Below, one piece after another: positions 43,849 to 52,449 of a stretch of DNA of 53,538 nt. The position numbers were made by a program, and so were the translations under genes. The DNA is from Anaerolineales bacterium UBA1429. Its GTDB lineage: Bacteria > Chloroflexota > Anaerolineae > UBA1429. The stretch lies in NCBI GenBank assembly GCA_002329325.1, contig DCTX01000065.1, positions 4,762-58,299 of the forward strand, in the 5' to 3' direction. The number at the start of each line of letters is the position of its first letter. Position 1 is the stretch's first letter. The notes under the pieces were generated by a model, which searched no databases, was not told where the DNA came from, and saw nothing but the letters and a program-made list of their open reading frames with translations.

Positions 43849-44769
43849 CTAGCCCCTACCCCACTCTCCATCCACGGGCAGGAACCGCCGCCAGTAGGCC
43901 GCTGACTCTACGTTGTCGGGGATGACCTGGGCCTCCTGCTCGTAGCGCTCGCGGTGCAGGATCTCAAAGCCCAGCCAGACATCCTCGATGCCCGTGGCGC
44001 TGATGGTCTCCAGCACGCGCTGAGGATCCACGATCCCCTGGGCATTGTACTCGGCGGTAAAGGGCCAGTGGCGCGAGTGGCCCGCCTCCGTCTGCTGCAG
44101 GTGCACCAGGGGCGCATCCGCCCCCAGCGCCTCCAGCCAGGGGTACGGGTCGCGCTCCAGAGGGTGCGGCGCATGGCCCACATCCAGGCAAAAGCGAACG
44201 GGCACGCCCACCCGCGCATTCACGCGCTCGTGCAGCTCGCGGGCATGGGCGATGGTGTAGCCATTCTCCCGCGGCACCGACATCGGCTCGAAGAAGAGAT
44301 ACTCGAGCCCGCGCTCCTGGGCGTAGAAGCTCAGCTCCTGCCAGAGGCGAATCGCCTCATCCAGGCGCTCGCGGTAGCGGTCCACGTGGCTCACATCGCG
44401 CATCGAGAGGATGCCAAAGTGGCTGCCCACGGTGCGCGCCCCCAACGCCACCCCCAGGTCGATGAAACGCTGAAAGAAGCGAAACCAGAGCGCCCGCAGG
44501 TCGTCCTGGGGGAACATGAGGTGGTTGGTCCGTGAGAAGGTGCCCGTCATCAGGCTGTGGACCTCTATCCCATAGCGGGCCGTGGCCTCTCGGATCGCCT
44601 CGGTCTGGCGCGCCAGGATGTCTTCCGGCCAAAAGGGGTGTAGCAGATCGGACACCAGTTGCACTGAACGCAGGCCCATCTGCTCTCCCACGAGTTGCGC
44701 CCAGGCGTCGGGCTCCGGGAAGCGATTGATGGCGAAGCACAGGTTCGCGCCCAGGGTGAAGCGTGTCAT
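43849..44769 (-). CDS. Sugar phosphate isomerase/epimerase-like TIM barrel
   Basis: A 306-aa xylose-isomerase-like protein, not close to the other one in this window. Barrel residues typical of the fold: LMTGTFSRTNHL, TVGSHFGI, the Glu in YLFFEPMSVPRENG, CLDVGHAPH and the LVHLQQTEAGHSRH loop, GFEIL near the end; these resemble tetrulose- or ketose-phosphate isomerases. ATG 44769 follows AAGGGAG. It is monocistronic, bounded by its own promoter and the bidirectional terminator. Confidence 0.82.
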   Translation of the reverse strand: MTRFTLGANLCFAINRFPEPDAWAQLVGEQMGLRSVQLVSDLLHPFWPEDILARQTEAIREATARYGIEVHSLMTGTFSRTNHLMFPQDDLRALWFRFFQRFIDLGVALGARTVGSHFGILSMRDVSHVDRYRERLDEAIRLWQELSFYAQERGLEYLFFEPMSVPRENGYTIAHARELHERVNARVGVPVRFCLDVGHAPHPLERDPYPWLEALGADAPLVHLQQTEAGHSRHWPFTAEYNAQGIVDPQRVLETISATGIEDVWLGFEILHRERYEQEAQVIPDNVESAAYWRRFLPVDGEWGRG

Positions 44770-44806
44770 GGCAGCTCCCTTGTAGTATGGATTCGGCATC
44801 GCCCCC

Positions 44807-44834
44807 ACTATACACCAGCGCGGGCCGACGGCAA
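44807..44834 (-). promoter_or_regulatory. Promoter of the second sugar isomerase gene
   Basis: Minus-strand TTGCCG (44829-44834), 16 bp, TATAGT (44807-44812). Confidence 0.55.
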
Positions 44835-44956
44835 GTGTTGCGCAGGCCGTCGCCGATGGCCAGGGCGCAGACGAGCTTCACCGCTACCGGTGCTGTAGCT
44901 TCTCTTGTTCTCTTTTGACCAAACCTGCCAGGAGTCGAGGCGCCGGGTGCCGCCGC

Positions 44957-44985
44957 TTGTGCCTCGCCGGTGAAGACGCTATACT
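44957..44985 (+). promoter_or_regulatory. Promoter of the TPR gene
   Basis: TTGTGC (44957-44962), 17 bp, TATACT (44980-44985), 20 bp before the start codon; the -35 TTGTGC is the same as that of the oxidoreductase gene. Confidence 0.55.
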
Positions 44986-45004
44986 TGCTCGCAAGGAGGT
45001 CTGC

Positions 45005-46078
45005 ATGGAGCCAGAGGGTTATGGGATAGAGGCGTTGATGGCGCGGGGGGCGGATGCTTACCACGCGTTGCAGCTCGATGAGGCGCTGGAGGCGTATCGG
45101 GCCGCCGCCGAGCGGGCGTCCGAGGACTACGAGGCGCACCTGGGCGTGGCGCGCACCTTGATGCGCATGCGCGATCGCGATGGCGCCCTGGCCGCCGCGG
45201 AGCGCTGCATCGCCCTGGCGGGCGACCGCCCGGAGGCGTACGTCGTGCAGGGCGTGGTGCACTTTTTGGGCGACGATCTGGACCAGGCGGAGGCTGCCCT
45301 GGAGGCCGCCCTGGAACGCGACCCCGATGCGCCGGAGCCGCTCCTGACCCTGGCCCAGGTGTACTGCGACCGTAACGACTTGCCGCGAGCCGACGCCGCC
45401 CTGGCCAAGGCGCGCGCGCAGATCGAGGCCATTGCCGACCCGACTGAGCGCGACCAGCTCACCGCCCTGGCATGGCATGTGGAGACTTACCGCCACCTGA
45501 CGGCCCAGGATCAGACGGCGGCCTACGAGGCTGCCCAGCGCGTCATCGCGCTGGAGGAGGCCAACCCCTATGCGGCCTGCCTCGCCTACTCCAACCTGGG
45601 CATCATGGAGACCCACAGCCGCAACTATGGGCGGGCCATCGAGTACCTGGAGCGCGCCTGCGAGGCCAACCCCCACTTCCATCGCGCCGCCAGCGCGCTG
45701 GGGCGCATCCTGCTGGTCAATGGCCAGCCGGCGCGGGCCGCCGAGGTGCTGGAGCAGGTCGTCGCCCACCAGGATGGCGATACCGCCTTTGGCCGCTACG
45801 CCTATGCCCTGGCGCTGGCTCGCACCAAGCGCCGCAAGGAGGCCCGGGTCCAGTTCGGCCTGGCGCTGGAGCGGGGCCTGAAGGGCACCAGCCTGTTCAT
45901 GGCCCACTGGCAGCGCCTTTGGCTGCACGATGGCATCCGCTACGGGCTGATCGCCGCCGGCCTGTTGGCCGCGCTGCTGTGGATCGTGCTGGGTCACCCG
46001 TCCAGCCAGGCCATCACCCTGGTGGTCATGGTGGTGATGCTGCTGGCGCTGCAGCGGGTGATCGGGCGCAGGCGTTGA
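45005..46078 (+). CDS. TPR-repeat protein with C-terminal membrane segments
   Basis: A 357-aa protein. Residues about 10-300 are helical TPR-like pairs (ADAYHALQLDEALEAYRAAAE; NPYAACLAYSNLGIMETHSRN; HFHRAASALGRILLVNGQPARAAEVLEQ); the C-terminus has one or two membrane segments (GLIAAGLLAALLWIVLGH and ITLVVMVVMLLALQRV). ATG 45005 follows AAGGAGGT. It probably is a membrane-anchored scaffold. Followed by a LysM gene 34 bp on. Confidence 0.8.
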   Translation: MEPEGYGIEALMARGADAYHALQLDEALEAYRAAAERASEDYEAHLGVARTLMRMRDRDGALAAAERCIALAGDRPEAYVVQGVVHFLGDDLDQAEAALEAALERDPDAPEPLLTLAQVYCDRNDLPRADAALAKARAQIEAIADPTERDQLTALAWHVETYRHLTAQDQTAAYEAAQRVIALEEANPYAACLAYSNLGIMETHSRNYGRAIEYLERACEANPHFHRAASALGRILLVNGQPARAAEVLEQVVAHQDGDTAFGRYAYALALARTKRRKEARVQFGLALERGLKGTSLFMAHWQRLWLHDGIRYGLIAAGLLAALLWIVLGHPSSQAITLVVMVVMLLALQRVIGRRR

Positions 46079-46112
46079 GGCCCGCCGGCCACGAGTGAAG
46101 GAGGATAGAGCG

Positions 46113-46829
46113 GTGAAGGCAACCAGATGGGCGCGGGGGCTGCTGTTGGGCGTGGCCTTGGCGTTGATCGCAGCCGCCGCCAGCCCGGCGGCCTGGGCGC
46201 AGCAACCCTCCACCTACCGAGTCCTGCCGGGAGATACCCTGCCGACGGTCGCCATCCGTTTCGGCGTCCCGCTGGAGGCGCTGCTGCGGGCCCATGGCCT
46301 GGCCTTGAATGAGACGCTCTACGCCGGCGATACCCTGGTGCTGCCGCTGGCGCCCGCTGCGGAGCAGCACCGAGTGGCCCCGGGCGAGACCATCCAGACC
46401 ATCGCAGCGCGCTACGACGTCGCCGCCGCCCAGATCGCCTGGCGCAACGGCCTGGCCGATCCGCAGCGCCTGACGGCGGGCCAGCTCCTGGTCATCCCCG
46501 ACGTGACGGGTCAGGTTACGGCCACCGAGACCGCCCTCGTCTGGCCGGTGGCGGGGCAACGGGTCGGCGCAGAGCTGCAAGTCAGCGGCTGGGGCCAGAG
46601 CGACGACAACGAACTCGTGGTGCGGGTGCAATCGGCGGATGGCGCCATCGTGGCGCGGGGATCCGCCGCCGTCCACGCCGAGATCGGGCAATTGGGGTCC
46701 TTTGGCACGCGGGTGAGCCTGCCGACGGACCTGGCCAAGGGGCAGATGCTGCTGGTGACGGTGTTGCGCCGCGACCTTGGCACAGGGGAGCTCGCCCTTG
46801 CCGCCAGCGTGCCGGTGACGGCGAACTAG
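46113..46829 (+). CDS. Secreted LysM protein with Gmad2-like domain
   Basis: A 238-aa exported protein: signal peptide (cleavage about after AAWAQ), two LysM repeats (YRVLPGDTLPTVAIRFGV, HRVAPGETIQTIAARYDV) that should bind peptidoglycan, and a C-terminal Ig-like domain of the Gmad2 type (LVWPVAGQRVGAELQVSGW). GTG 46113 is chosen because AAGGAGG lies 8 nt upstream; an in-frame GTG at 46095 would include that site. Confidence 0.85.
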   Translation: MKATRWARGLLLGVALALIAAAASPAAWAQQPSTYRVLPGDTLPTVAIRFGVPLEALLRAHGLALNETLYAGDTLVLPLAPAAEQHRVAPGETIQTIAARYDVAAAQIAWRNGLADPQRLTAGQLLVIPDVTGQVTATETALVWPVAGQRVGAELQVSGWGQSDDNELVVRVQSADGAIVARGSAAVHAEIGQLGSFGTRVSLPTDLAKGQMLLVTVLRRDLGTGELALAASVPVTAN

Positions 46830-46846
46830 CTGCGCCGGGCCCCGTT

Positions 46847-46875
46847 TTGCGCTGCGCTGGCGCCTGTGCTACCAT
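46847..46875 (+). promoter_or_regulatory. Putative promoter of the O-antigen ligase gene
   Basis: TTGCGC (46847-46852), 17 bp, TACCAT (46870-46875). Confidence 0.45.
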
Positions 46876-46926
46876 CGCCCCCATGAGCAACACCCTTACC
46901 GCAGACCGCCGGAGATAGGGGCACTC

Positions 46927-48435
46927 GTGCAGACGCTGCGCGCTTGGAGGCACTTCTCGCTTCGTGACATCGTGGCGGACCGCCGCCCTTGGGTGCGCGT
47001 GCTGGGCATCGTGGCGTTGTGCATCCTCGCCGGCGCGCCCGTCGGGGCCGTCTTGGGCCTGCTGGGTGGGCTCTATGGCACGGCCTTCCTGATCGCGCTG
47101 GCCGTCGGCTACCTGATGCTGCGCAGCCTGCTGGTGGGCATCATGGTGCTCATCGGCGTGATCTTTGTGCTTCCCTTTGCCGCGTTGCCCGTCGAGATAG
47201 GCTTCACCCCCACGCTGCTGGACGTCGTCCTGGCGGCCGTCTTCTTCGTGTGGTGCTCCCGCGTCGCGGCCCGCAAGGATCGCGAGTTCCGCGCCTTCTC
47301 GCCCACGTTGGGCGTCCTCGTCTTTGTGCTCCTTGCCATGTTCTCGTTCGTGGCCGGGCTGAGCCATGCCCCGCTGACGGCCAACGTCATCCGCCACTTT
47401 GGCGAGATCCTGCTCAGCATCCTGACCTTTGTCCTGGTCATCAACGCGGTGCGCACGGCCGCCCAGTTGCGCTTGCTGACGACTCTCCTCATTCTGGCCG
47501 CGGGCGCCGCCGCAGTCGTGGGCATCGTCCTCTACTTCTTGCCGGAGGAGATCACCGTCCGGGCGCTCTCGGCGCTGCGGGTCGTCGGGTATCCTTCCGG
47601 TTCTGACGTGCTGCGCTACATCGAAGACGACCCCTCGCGCGCCCTGCGGGCCGTCTCCACCTCCATCGACCCGAATGTCCTGGGCGGCGCCCTCATCTTT
47701 GGCACCACGATCACCGTGAGCCAGATCCTGGCCAAGGTCCCCGTCCTGCCCAAGCGTTGGCTCGGGTTCCTGGCGCTGAGCATGACGACTTGCCTCTTCC
47801 TGACCTACTCGCGAGGCTCCTTTGTGGGCTTGGCGGCGGCCATCGGGCTGCTGGCCGTCCTGCGCTATCGTCGGCTGCTTTGGGTGGCGCTCTTCTGCCT
47901 GGTATTGATCCTGATTCTGCCACCCACCCAGGCCTATGTGGAGCACTTTGTCGAGGGCATCCGCGGTGAGGACCTGGCCACCCAGATGCGCTTTGGCGAG
48001 TACAAGGATGCCCTGATCCTGATCGGGCGCTATCCCTGGTTCGGCGTCGGCTTTGCCGGCACGCCCGATATCGACACCTACCTGGGGGTCTCCAATGTGT
48101 ACCTCCTCATCGCGGAGAACACCGGCGTCCTTGGCCTGACGGCCTTTCTGGCGACCCTCTTTGCCTACCTGGGCAAGGTGGCGGGCGCCCTTCGCGCCCG
48201 CGCTACCCGCGCCCACGTCTCGGCCACCACGTTGGGCTTTTTCCTGGCCGTCGTTGGCGCCATGGTCGGCGGCATGCTCGACCACTATCTGTTCAACCTG
48301 GTCTTTCCCCACGCGTCCACGCTGCTTTGGCTCACCATCGGCCTCGGGGTGACGAGCCTGCACCTCGACCTGGCCGCGCCCGGATCAGTAGATAGCGCAT
48401 CTGATACGCCTTTGTTGCAGGTACTGATTCCCTGA
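46927..48435 (+). CDS. O-antigen ligase (WaaL/Wzy-like) family membrane protein
   Basis: A 502-aa polytopic membrane protein with ten or more membrane segments and the O-antigen ligase/polymerase signature LFLTYSRGSFVGLAAAIG. A large extracytoplasmic loop follows (HFVEGIRGEDLATQMRFGEY... YPWFGVGFAGTPD), with the conserved Arg and Gly-x-Gly stretch. It would join or polymerise glycan on an undecaprenyl carrier at the outer face. GTG start. Its partners may be the GT4 and WecB-type genes of the minus-strand run. Confidence 0.88.
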   Translation: MQTLRAWRHFSLRDIVADRRPWVRVLGIVALCILAGAPVGAVLGLLGGLYGTAFLIALAVGYLMLRSLLVGIMVLIGVIFVLPFAALPVEIGFTPTLLDVVLAAVFFVWCSRVAARKDREFRAFSPTLGVLVFVLLAMFSFVAGLSHAPLTANVIRHFGEILLSILTFVLVINAVRTAAQLRLLTTLLILAAGAAAVVGIVLYFLPEEITVRALSALRVVGYPSGSDVLRYIEDDPSRALRAVSTSIDPNVLGGALIFGTTITVSQILAKVPVLPKRWLGFLALSMTTCLFLTYSRGSFVGLAAAIGLLAVLRYRRLLWVALFCLVLILILPPTQAYVEHFVEGIRGEDLATQMRFGEYKDALILIGRYPWFGVGFAGTPDIDTYLGVSNVYLLIAENTGVLGLTAFLATLFAYLGKVAGALRARATRAHVSATTLGFFLAVVGAMVGGMLDHYLFNLVFPHASTLLWLTIGLGVTSLHLDLAAPGSVDSASDTPLLQVLIP

Positions 48436-48461
48436 TTCAGGCTCCAGCCCATCGGCGGGTT

Positions 48462-48490
48462 TTGGCAAGGCATGCCGGATACGGTATCAT
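48462..48490 (+). promoter_or_regulatory. Promoter of the N-type ATPase operon
   Basis: TTGGCA (48462-48467), 17 bp, TATCAT (48485-48490), 38 bp before the atpD start; 10 of 12 positions match consensus. Confidence 0.75.
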
Positions 48491-48527
48491 GTGTTTGGCC
48501 TGTGCCTGACGCACGGGGTCACACGTC

Positions 48528-49943
48528 ATGCCACATAAGGAGCCTCGCTTGGCACGCACAGGACGAGTAGCCCGCGTGATGGGTGTTGTGGTGGATGCGC
48601 AGTTCGCCGTCGGAGACCTCCCCGGCATCAACAGCGCACTCTTGGTCCAGCGCCCCAATCATCCCGATGCGGTGATCGAGGTGCAGGAGCATGTGGATGC
48701 GCGCACCGTGCGGTGTATCGCCATGGCATCCACCTCCGGTCTGCGACGTGGCTTACCTGTGGTCGATACGGGGGCTCCTATTCGAGTGCCCGTGGGCGAT
48801 GCCACCTTGGGCCGGGTGTTCAACGTGTTGGGCGAGCCCATTGATCGAGAGGCCCCCCTGCCCCCCGATGCTCAGCGCCGCCCCATCCATCTGGAGAGCC
48901 CTCCCCTGCACCGCCAACAGCTTTCGACCGCCATCCTGGAGACGGGGCTCAAGGTGGTGGACCTGCTGACGCCCTACGGCCAGGGCAGCAAGATCGGTCT
49001 GTTCGGGGGCGCCGGCGTGGGCAAGACCACGCTGGTGATCGAGCTGATCCGGCACAGCACCGAGGATCAGAGCAGCGTGGCCCTCTTTGCCGGCGTGGGC
49101 GAGCGCACCCGCGAAGGCAACGACCTGTGGCAGAGCATGGCGGAAAGCGGCGTGCTCCCCAATACGGTGCTCGTCTTTGGGCAGATGAACGAACCGCCCG
49201 GCGCGCGCCTGCGCACCCCTCTCACGGCGCTGACCATGGCCCAGTACTTTCGCGATGAGGCCGGCAAGAACGTCCTGCTCTTCATCGACAACGTGTATCG
49301 TTATGTCCAGGCAGGAGCCGAGGTCTCGGCGCTTTTGGGGCGCCTGCCCAGCGCCGTGGGCTACCAGCCCACCCTCGCCACCGAGATGGGCCGCCTGCAG
49401 GAACGAATCACCACCACGTCCAGCGGGGCGATCACATCCGTGCAGGCCATCTATGTGCCCGCCGACGACATCACCGATCCGGGCGTGGTGGCGGCCTTTA
49501 GCCACCTGGATGCCATCACCGTCCTCACGCGCCGCCTCTCCAGCCAGGGCTTTTACCCTGCGGTGGACCCCCTCGAGTCCTCGTCCAAGATGCTGGAGGC
49601 CCGCTATGTGGGCGAGCGACACGTGCGCATCGCCAATGAGGTCAAGTCGGTCCTGGCCCGCTACGAGGCGCTGCAGGATATCATCTCGATCCTGGGCACC
49701 GAGGAGCTCTCCGAGGAGGATCAGCTTGTGGTGCGCCGCGCGCGGCGGCTACAGCGCTTCTTGACCCAGCCGTTCTACTCCACCGAGCAGTTTACGGGCA
49801 TCCCCGGGACCTTTGTCCCCCTGGAAGAGACCCTTACGGGGTTCGAGCGGATCCTCTCGGGCGAGTACGATAGCTTGCCAGAGCAGGCCTTTTACATGGT
49901 GGGCACCATCGAAGACGCGATCCGCAAAGCGGAGACCCTATGA
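48528..49943 (+). CDS. atpD: N-type ATP synthase F1 beta subunit
   Basis: A 471-aa catalytic beta subunit. Walker A GGAGVGKTTL, catalytic Glu in GERTREGNDL, Walker B LLFIDNVYRY and AEVSALLGRLPSAVGYQPTL are intact. The DNVYRYVQAGAE segment (normally DNIFRFTQAGSE) and the gene order beta-epsilon-small membrane subunit-a-c-b-alpha mark it as the N-type (alternate, laterally transferred) ATPase. It overlaps atpC by ATGA. Confidence 0.95.
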   Translation: MPHKEPRLARTGRVARVMGVVVDAQFAVGDLPGINSALLVQRPNHPDAVIEVQEHVDARTVRCIAMASTSGLRRGLPVVDTGAPIRVPVGDATLGRVFNVLGEPIDREAPLPPDAQRRPIHLESPPLHRQQLSTAILETGLKVVDLLTPYGQGSKIGLFGGAGVGKTTLVIELIRHSTEDQSSVALFAGVGERTREGNDLWQSMAESGVLPNTVLVFGQMNEPPGARLRTPLTALTMAQYFRDEAGKNVLLFIDNVYRYVQAGAEVSALLGRLPSAVGYQPTLATEMGRLQERITTTSSGAITSVQAIYVPADDITDPGVVAAFSHLDAITVLTRRLSSQGFYPAVDPLESSSKMLEARYVGERHVRIANEVKSVLARYEALQDIISILGTEELSEEDQLVVRRARRLQRFLTQPFYSTEQFTGIPGTFVPLEETLTGFERILSGEYDSLPEQAFYMVGTIEDAIRKAETL

Positions 49944-50311
49944 GCGACGAAGAGCGCCCGGTCGTCCGCCTGAGGGTGATCACGCCCGAGGAGATCGTGT
50001 ACGACGGCCCGGTGGACTGGGTGCAGGTGCCCCTGGCCGATGGGATGCTGGGCGTATGGCCCACCCACGCGCCCCTGGTCGCGGCGACGGAGCGAGGCGA
50101 GCTCGAGTTCCAGGCCGAGGGGCAGGTGCAGCGGCTGCCCGTGGGCGCCGGCGTGCTCTGCATCGACGGTACCCACTGCGTCGTGATGTACGGGGCGTCG
50201 GCCCGCTCGGCCGAGCCGGAGCGCGATCTCGAGGCGCTGGCGATGCGTCTGGAGGAGACCCTCCACGAGCGCCTCACCGAGAGCGAAGTCGAGGAGCTGC
50301 AGCGGACATGA
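49940..50311 (+). CDS. atpC: N-type ATP synthase epsilon subunit
   Basis: A 123-aa epsilon subunit: an N-terminal beta-sandwich with LRVITPEEIVYDGPVDWVQVPLADGMLGVWPTHAPLV and a C-terminal helix (ERDLEALAMRLEETLHERLTESEVEEL). Overlaps atpD and the next gene, both by ATGA. Confidence 0.95.
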   Translation: MSDEERPVVRLRVITPEEIVYDGPVDWVQVPLADGMLGVWPTHAPLVAATERGELEFQAEGQVQRLPVGAGVLCIDGTHCVVMYGASARSAEPERDLEALAMRLEETLHERLTESEVEELQRT

Positions 50312-50592
50312 TCGGCACGGTGTCGGCCAGGGTAGGGCTTGGCTTGGCGCTCGGCCTGGCATTCGGCTGGCTGCATCTCTACCTGCTGCGGCGCGCCGTG
50401 GAGCGCACTCTGGGCGGCGAGAACCCGGGGGCCCGCCAGGCGATCATGCGGGGGCTGCCGGTGCGCATGCTGCTGTGGGCGCCCGCCGCCATCATCGCCG
50501 GGCGCGCTGGCCTGCCGGGCTGCATCGGACTGCTGGTCGGCATGGCCGTCAGCCGGTGGCTGTATTGGCGCAACGTGGTGCAACCAAGTTAG
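50308..50592 (+). CDS. atpR: N-type ATPase small membrane subunit AtpR
   Basis: A 94-aa protein with about three membrane segments. Position between epsilon and a, and the pattern of an Arg-containing second segment (GLPVRMLLWAPAAIIAGRAG) followed by a C-terminal LVGMAVSRWL, fit AtpR of N-type ATPases. No separate AtpQ gene is seen between atpC and this gene. Confidence 0.8.
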   Translation: MIGTVSARVGLGLALGLAFGWLHLYLLRRAVERTLGGENPGARQAIMRGLPVRMLLWAPAAIIAGRAGLPGCIGLLVGMAVSRWLYWRNVVQPS

Positions 50593-50612
50593 CGGATGGG
50601 CAAGGTGCGGTT

Positions 50613-51338
50613 GTGGGCATAGACGGTGTATTCCCCCAGACGGTGTTCCGGATCGGCTCCGTGGCGATCACGACTACCGTGCTCACCACCTGGGTTGTTG
50701 TCGCCGTCTTGAGCCTTCTGGCCCTGGTCGTGCATCGTCGCTTTCGCGTCTGGGAGCCCGATACGTGGCAGTTGACCATCGAGTATGTCGTCGAGTACGT
50801 CGAAAACCTGATCGCTGACACGGTGGGGCGGGTCCTGCCGGAGGCGGTCTCCTACCTGACTACCATGATCTGTTTCATCGCCATGGCCAACCTATTGAGC
50901 ATGCTTCCCGGCGTAGGGAGCATCGGGCAGTGGCGCCTCCAGGGAGAGATCCGGGTCTTTATACCCTTTTTCCAGACGCCCACCAGCAATCTGAACACCA
51001 CGCTGGCACTCTCGCTGGTTTCCTTGGGCTCGACCCACTACTATGGCTTTCGACAGCGCGGGCTCAAGGCTCAACTCATGAGCCTGTTGGAGCCCGTGGC
51101 CTTTATGCTGCCCCTCAATATCATCGGGCAGCTCAGCCGCCTGTTCTCCATGGCGCTGCGTCTCTTTGGCAATGTCATCGCCGGCGAGATCATCAGCGCC
51201 ACCATGTTCATGCTCGTGCCCGCCCTCGCACCCCTGCCGCTCACTTTGTTGAGCATGATCACGGGTGTGCTTCAAGCCCTTGTGTTCACTGTGTTGACCA
51301 TCGCCTTCATCGCCGATGCCATGCAACTCGATACCTGA
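50613..51338 (+). CDS. atpB: N-type ATP synthase Fo subunit a
   Basis: A 241-aa membrane subunit a. The stator Arg is in SMALRLFGNVIAGE, followed by the LMITGVLQALVFTVLT-type last helix. GTG 50613 is the likely start since no in-frame ATG exists nearby; a weak AAGG lies upstream. Confidence 0.92.
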   Translation: MGIDGVFPQTVFRIGSVAITTTVLTTWVVVAVLSLLALVVHRRFRVWEPDTWQLTIEYVVEYVENLIADTVGRVLPEAVSYLTTMICFIAMANLLSMLPGVGSIGQWRLQGEIRVFIPFFQTPTSNLNTTLALSLVSLGSTHYYGFRQRGLKAQLMSLLEPVAFMLPLNIIGQLSRLFSMALRLFGNVIAGEIISATMFMLVPALAPLPLTLLSMITGVLQALVFTVLTIAFIADAMQLDT

Positions 51339-51381
51339 GCCACCCGAGCGAATATACGGTCATCAAGAAAGGATATCCTAG

Positions 51382-51654
51382 ATGCAGCCAGAACAACAAC
51401 TCTCTTTTGCCGTCGTAACGACCATCGTCGTCAGTGCAACCATCGTGCTGGGCACCATCACAGCTGCCATCATGGAAGGTAGAGCCGTCACGCGGGCCTT
51501 TGACAATATGGCGCGCCAGCCCAGCGTGGCCGATCGCATCCGCGGCTTGCTCTTTGTGGTCCTGGCCATTCTAGAGTCCACCGCCATTTATGTCTTGCTG
51601 ATCTGCTTGATCCTGCTCTTTGCCAATCCTTTTGCAGGGATGTTTGGAATCTAA
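51382..51654 (+). CDS. atpE: N-type ATP synthase Fo subunit c
   Basis: A 90-aa two-helix ring subunit. The ion-binding Glu65 is followed by Ser66 and Tyr70 (LESTAIY), and helix 1 has Glu32 where Na+-dependent c subunits have Gln (MEGRAVTRAF; loop ARQP). E65/S66/Y70 fit a Na+ site, while the second carboxylate may instead favour H+. A clear Shine-Dalgarno (AAGAAAGG) precedes the ATG. Confidence 0.95.
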   Translation: MQPEQQLSFAVVTTIVVSATIVLGTITAAIMEGRAVTRAFDNMARQPSVADRIRGLLFVVLAILESTAIYVLLICLILLFANPFAGMFGI

Positions 51655-51666
51655 GGGGGAGCGTGG

Positions 51667-52449
51667 ATGCTCGATCTTGATTGGCCCACACTACTCTTTC
51701 AGATAGTAAATTTCATCGCCCTGCTCTTGATCTTGAACCATCTGGTGTTCAAGCCGCTGCGGGCCAAGCTAACCGAACGGGGCCGGGCGATCAGCGATAC
51801 GCTCCAGGCCGCCCAGGATCAAGAGGCGGAGGCGGCGCGCATGCGCCGCGATTGGGAGACGCGCCGCAGCCAGGCCGAACGCGAGGCGGAGGAGATCATC
51901 CACGCCGCCGAGCTGGAAGCGGAGCGGCGGGCCGCGCGCATCATCGAGGATGCCCGCGCCCGGCTGGACCACATCAGCGAAGAGATGCGCAACGATCTGG
52001 AGCGCCAGCGCGACGAGATCTTGGCCCGCAACTATGACGAGGTGCTCAACGCTATCATGGCCCTGGCGGGCAATGTGGTGCAGGCAGTCACCACACGGCG
52101 CGCTCACGATGATCTGGTGACCAACTTTTGCGCCAGCATCTTTCAGATCCCCCAGCCCGAGATCGAGGTCTATCGCCACGTCATGGCGGGCCGCGTGGCC
52201 ACCGCCCGCGTCGAGACGCCCGTGGCCCTCTCAGAGGAGCAGACCAAGACGCTCACCGACACGCTCTCCTCGCTGATCGACCGCCGGGTGGAGCTGCAGG
52301 TGACCATCAATCCGGCCCTGATCGCCGGCATCTCGGTGCGCCTGGCGGATCGCCTGATCGACAATAGTGTACGGCAGCAGCTTGTGGGCATCCGAGAACA
52401 GGTGCGCCACGAGCTCATGCAGCGCGCGGGAGCGCAGATGCAGGGATGA
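51667..52449 (+). CDS. atpF: N-type ATP synthase b subunit fused to delta-like domain
   Basis: A 260-aa protein: membrane anchor (about 5-25), a long charged helix (about 40-115) as in b, and a C-terminal region with the delta-subunit pattern (VETPVALSEEQTKTLTDTL; INPALIAGISVRLADRLIDNSVRQQL). There is no separate atpH, as known for N-type operons. Stop overlaps atpA by ATGA. Confidence 0.93.
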   Translation: MLDLDWPTLLFQIVNFIALLLILNHLVFKPLRAKLTERGRAISDTLQAAQDQEAEAARMRRDWETRRSQAEREAEEIIHAAELEAERRAARIIEDARARLDHISEEMRNDLERQRDEILARNYDEVLNAIMALAGNVVQAVTTRRAHDDLVTNFCASIFQIPQPEIEVYRHVMAGRVATARVETPVALSEEQTKTLTDTLSSLIDRRVELQVTINPALIAGISVRLADRLIDNSVRQQLVGIREQVRHELMQRAGAQMQG

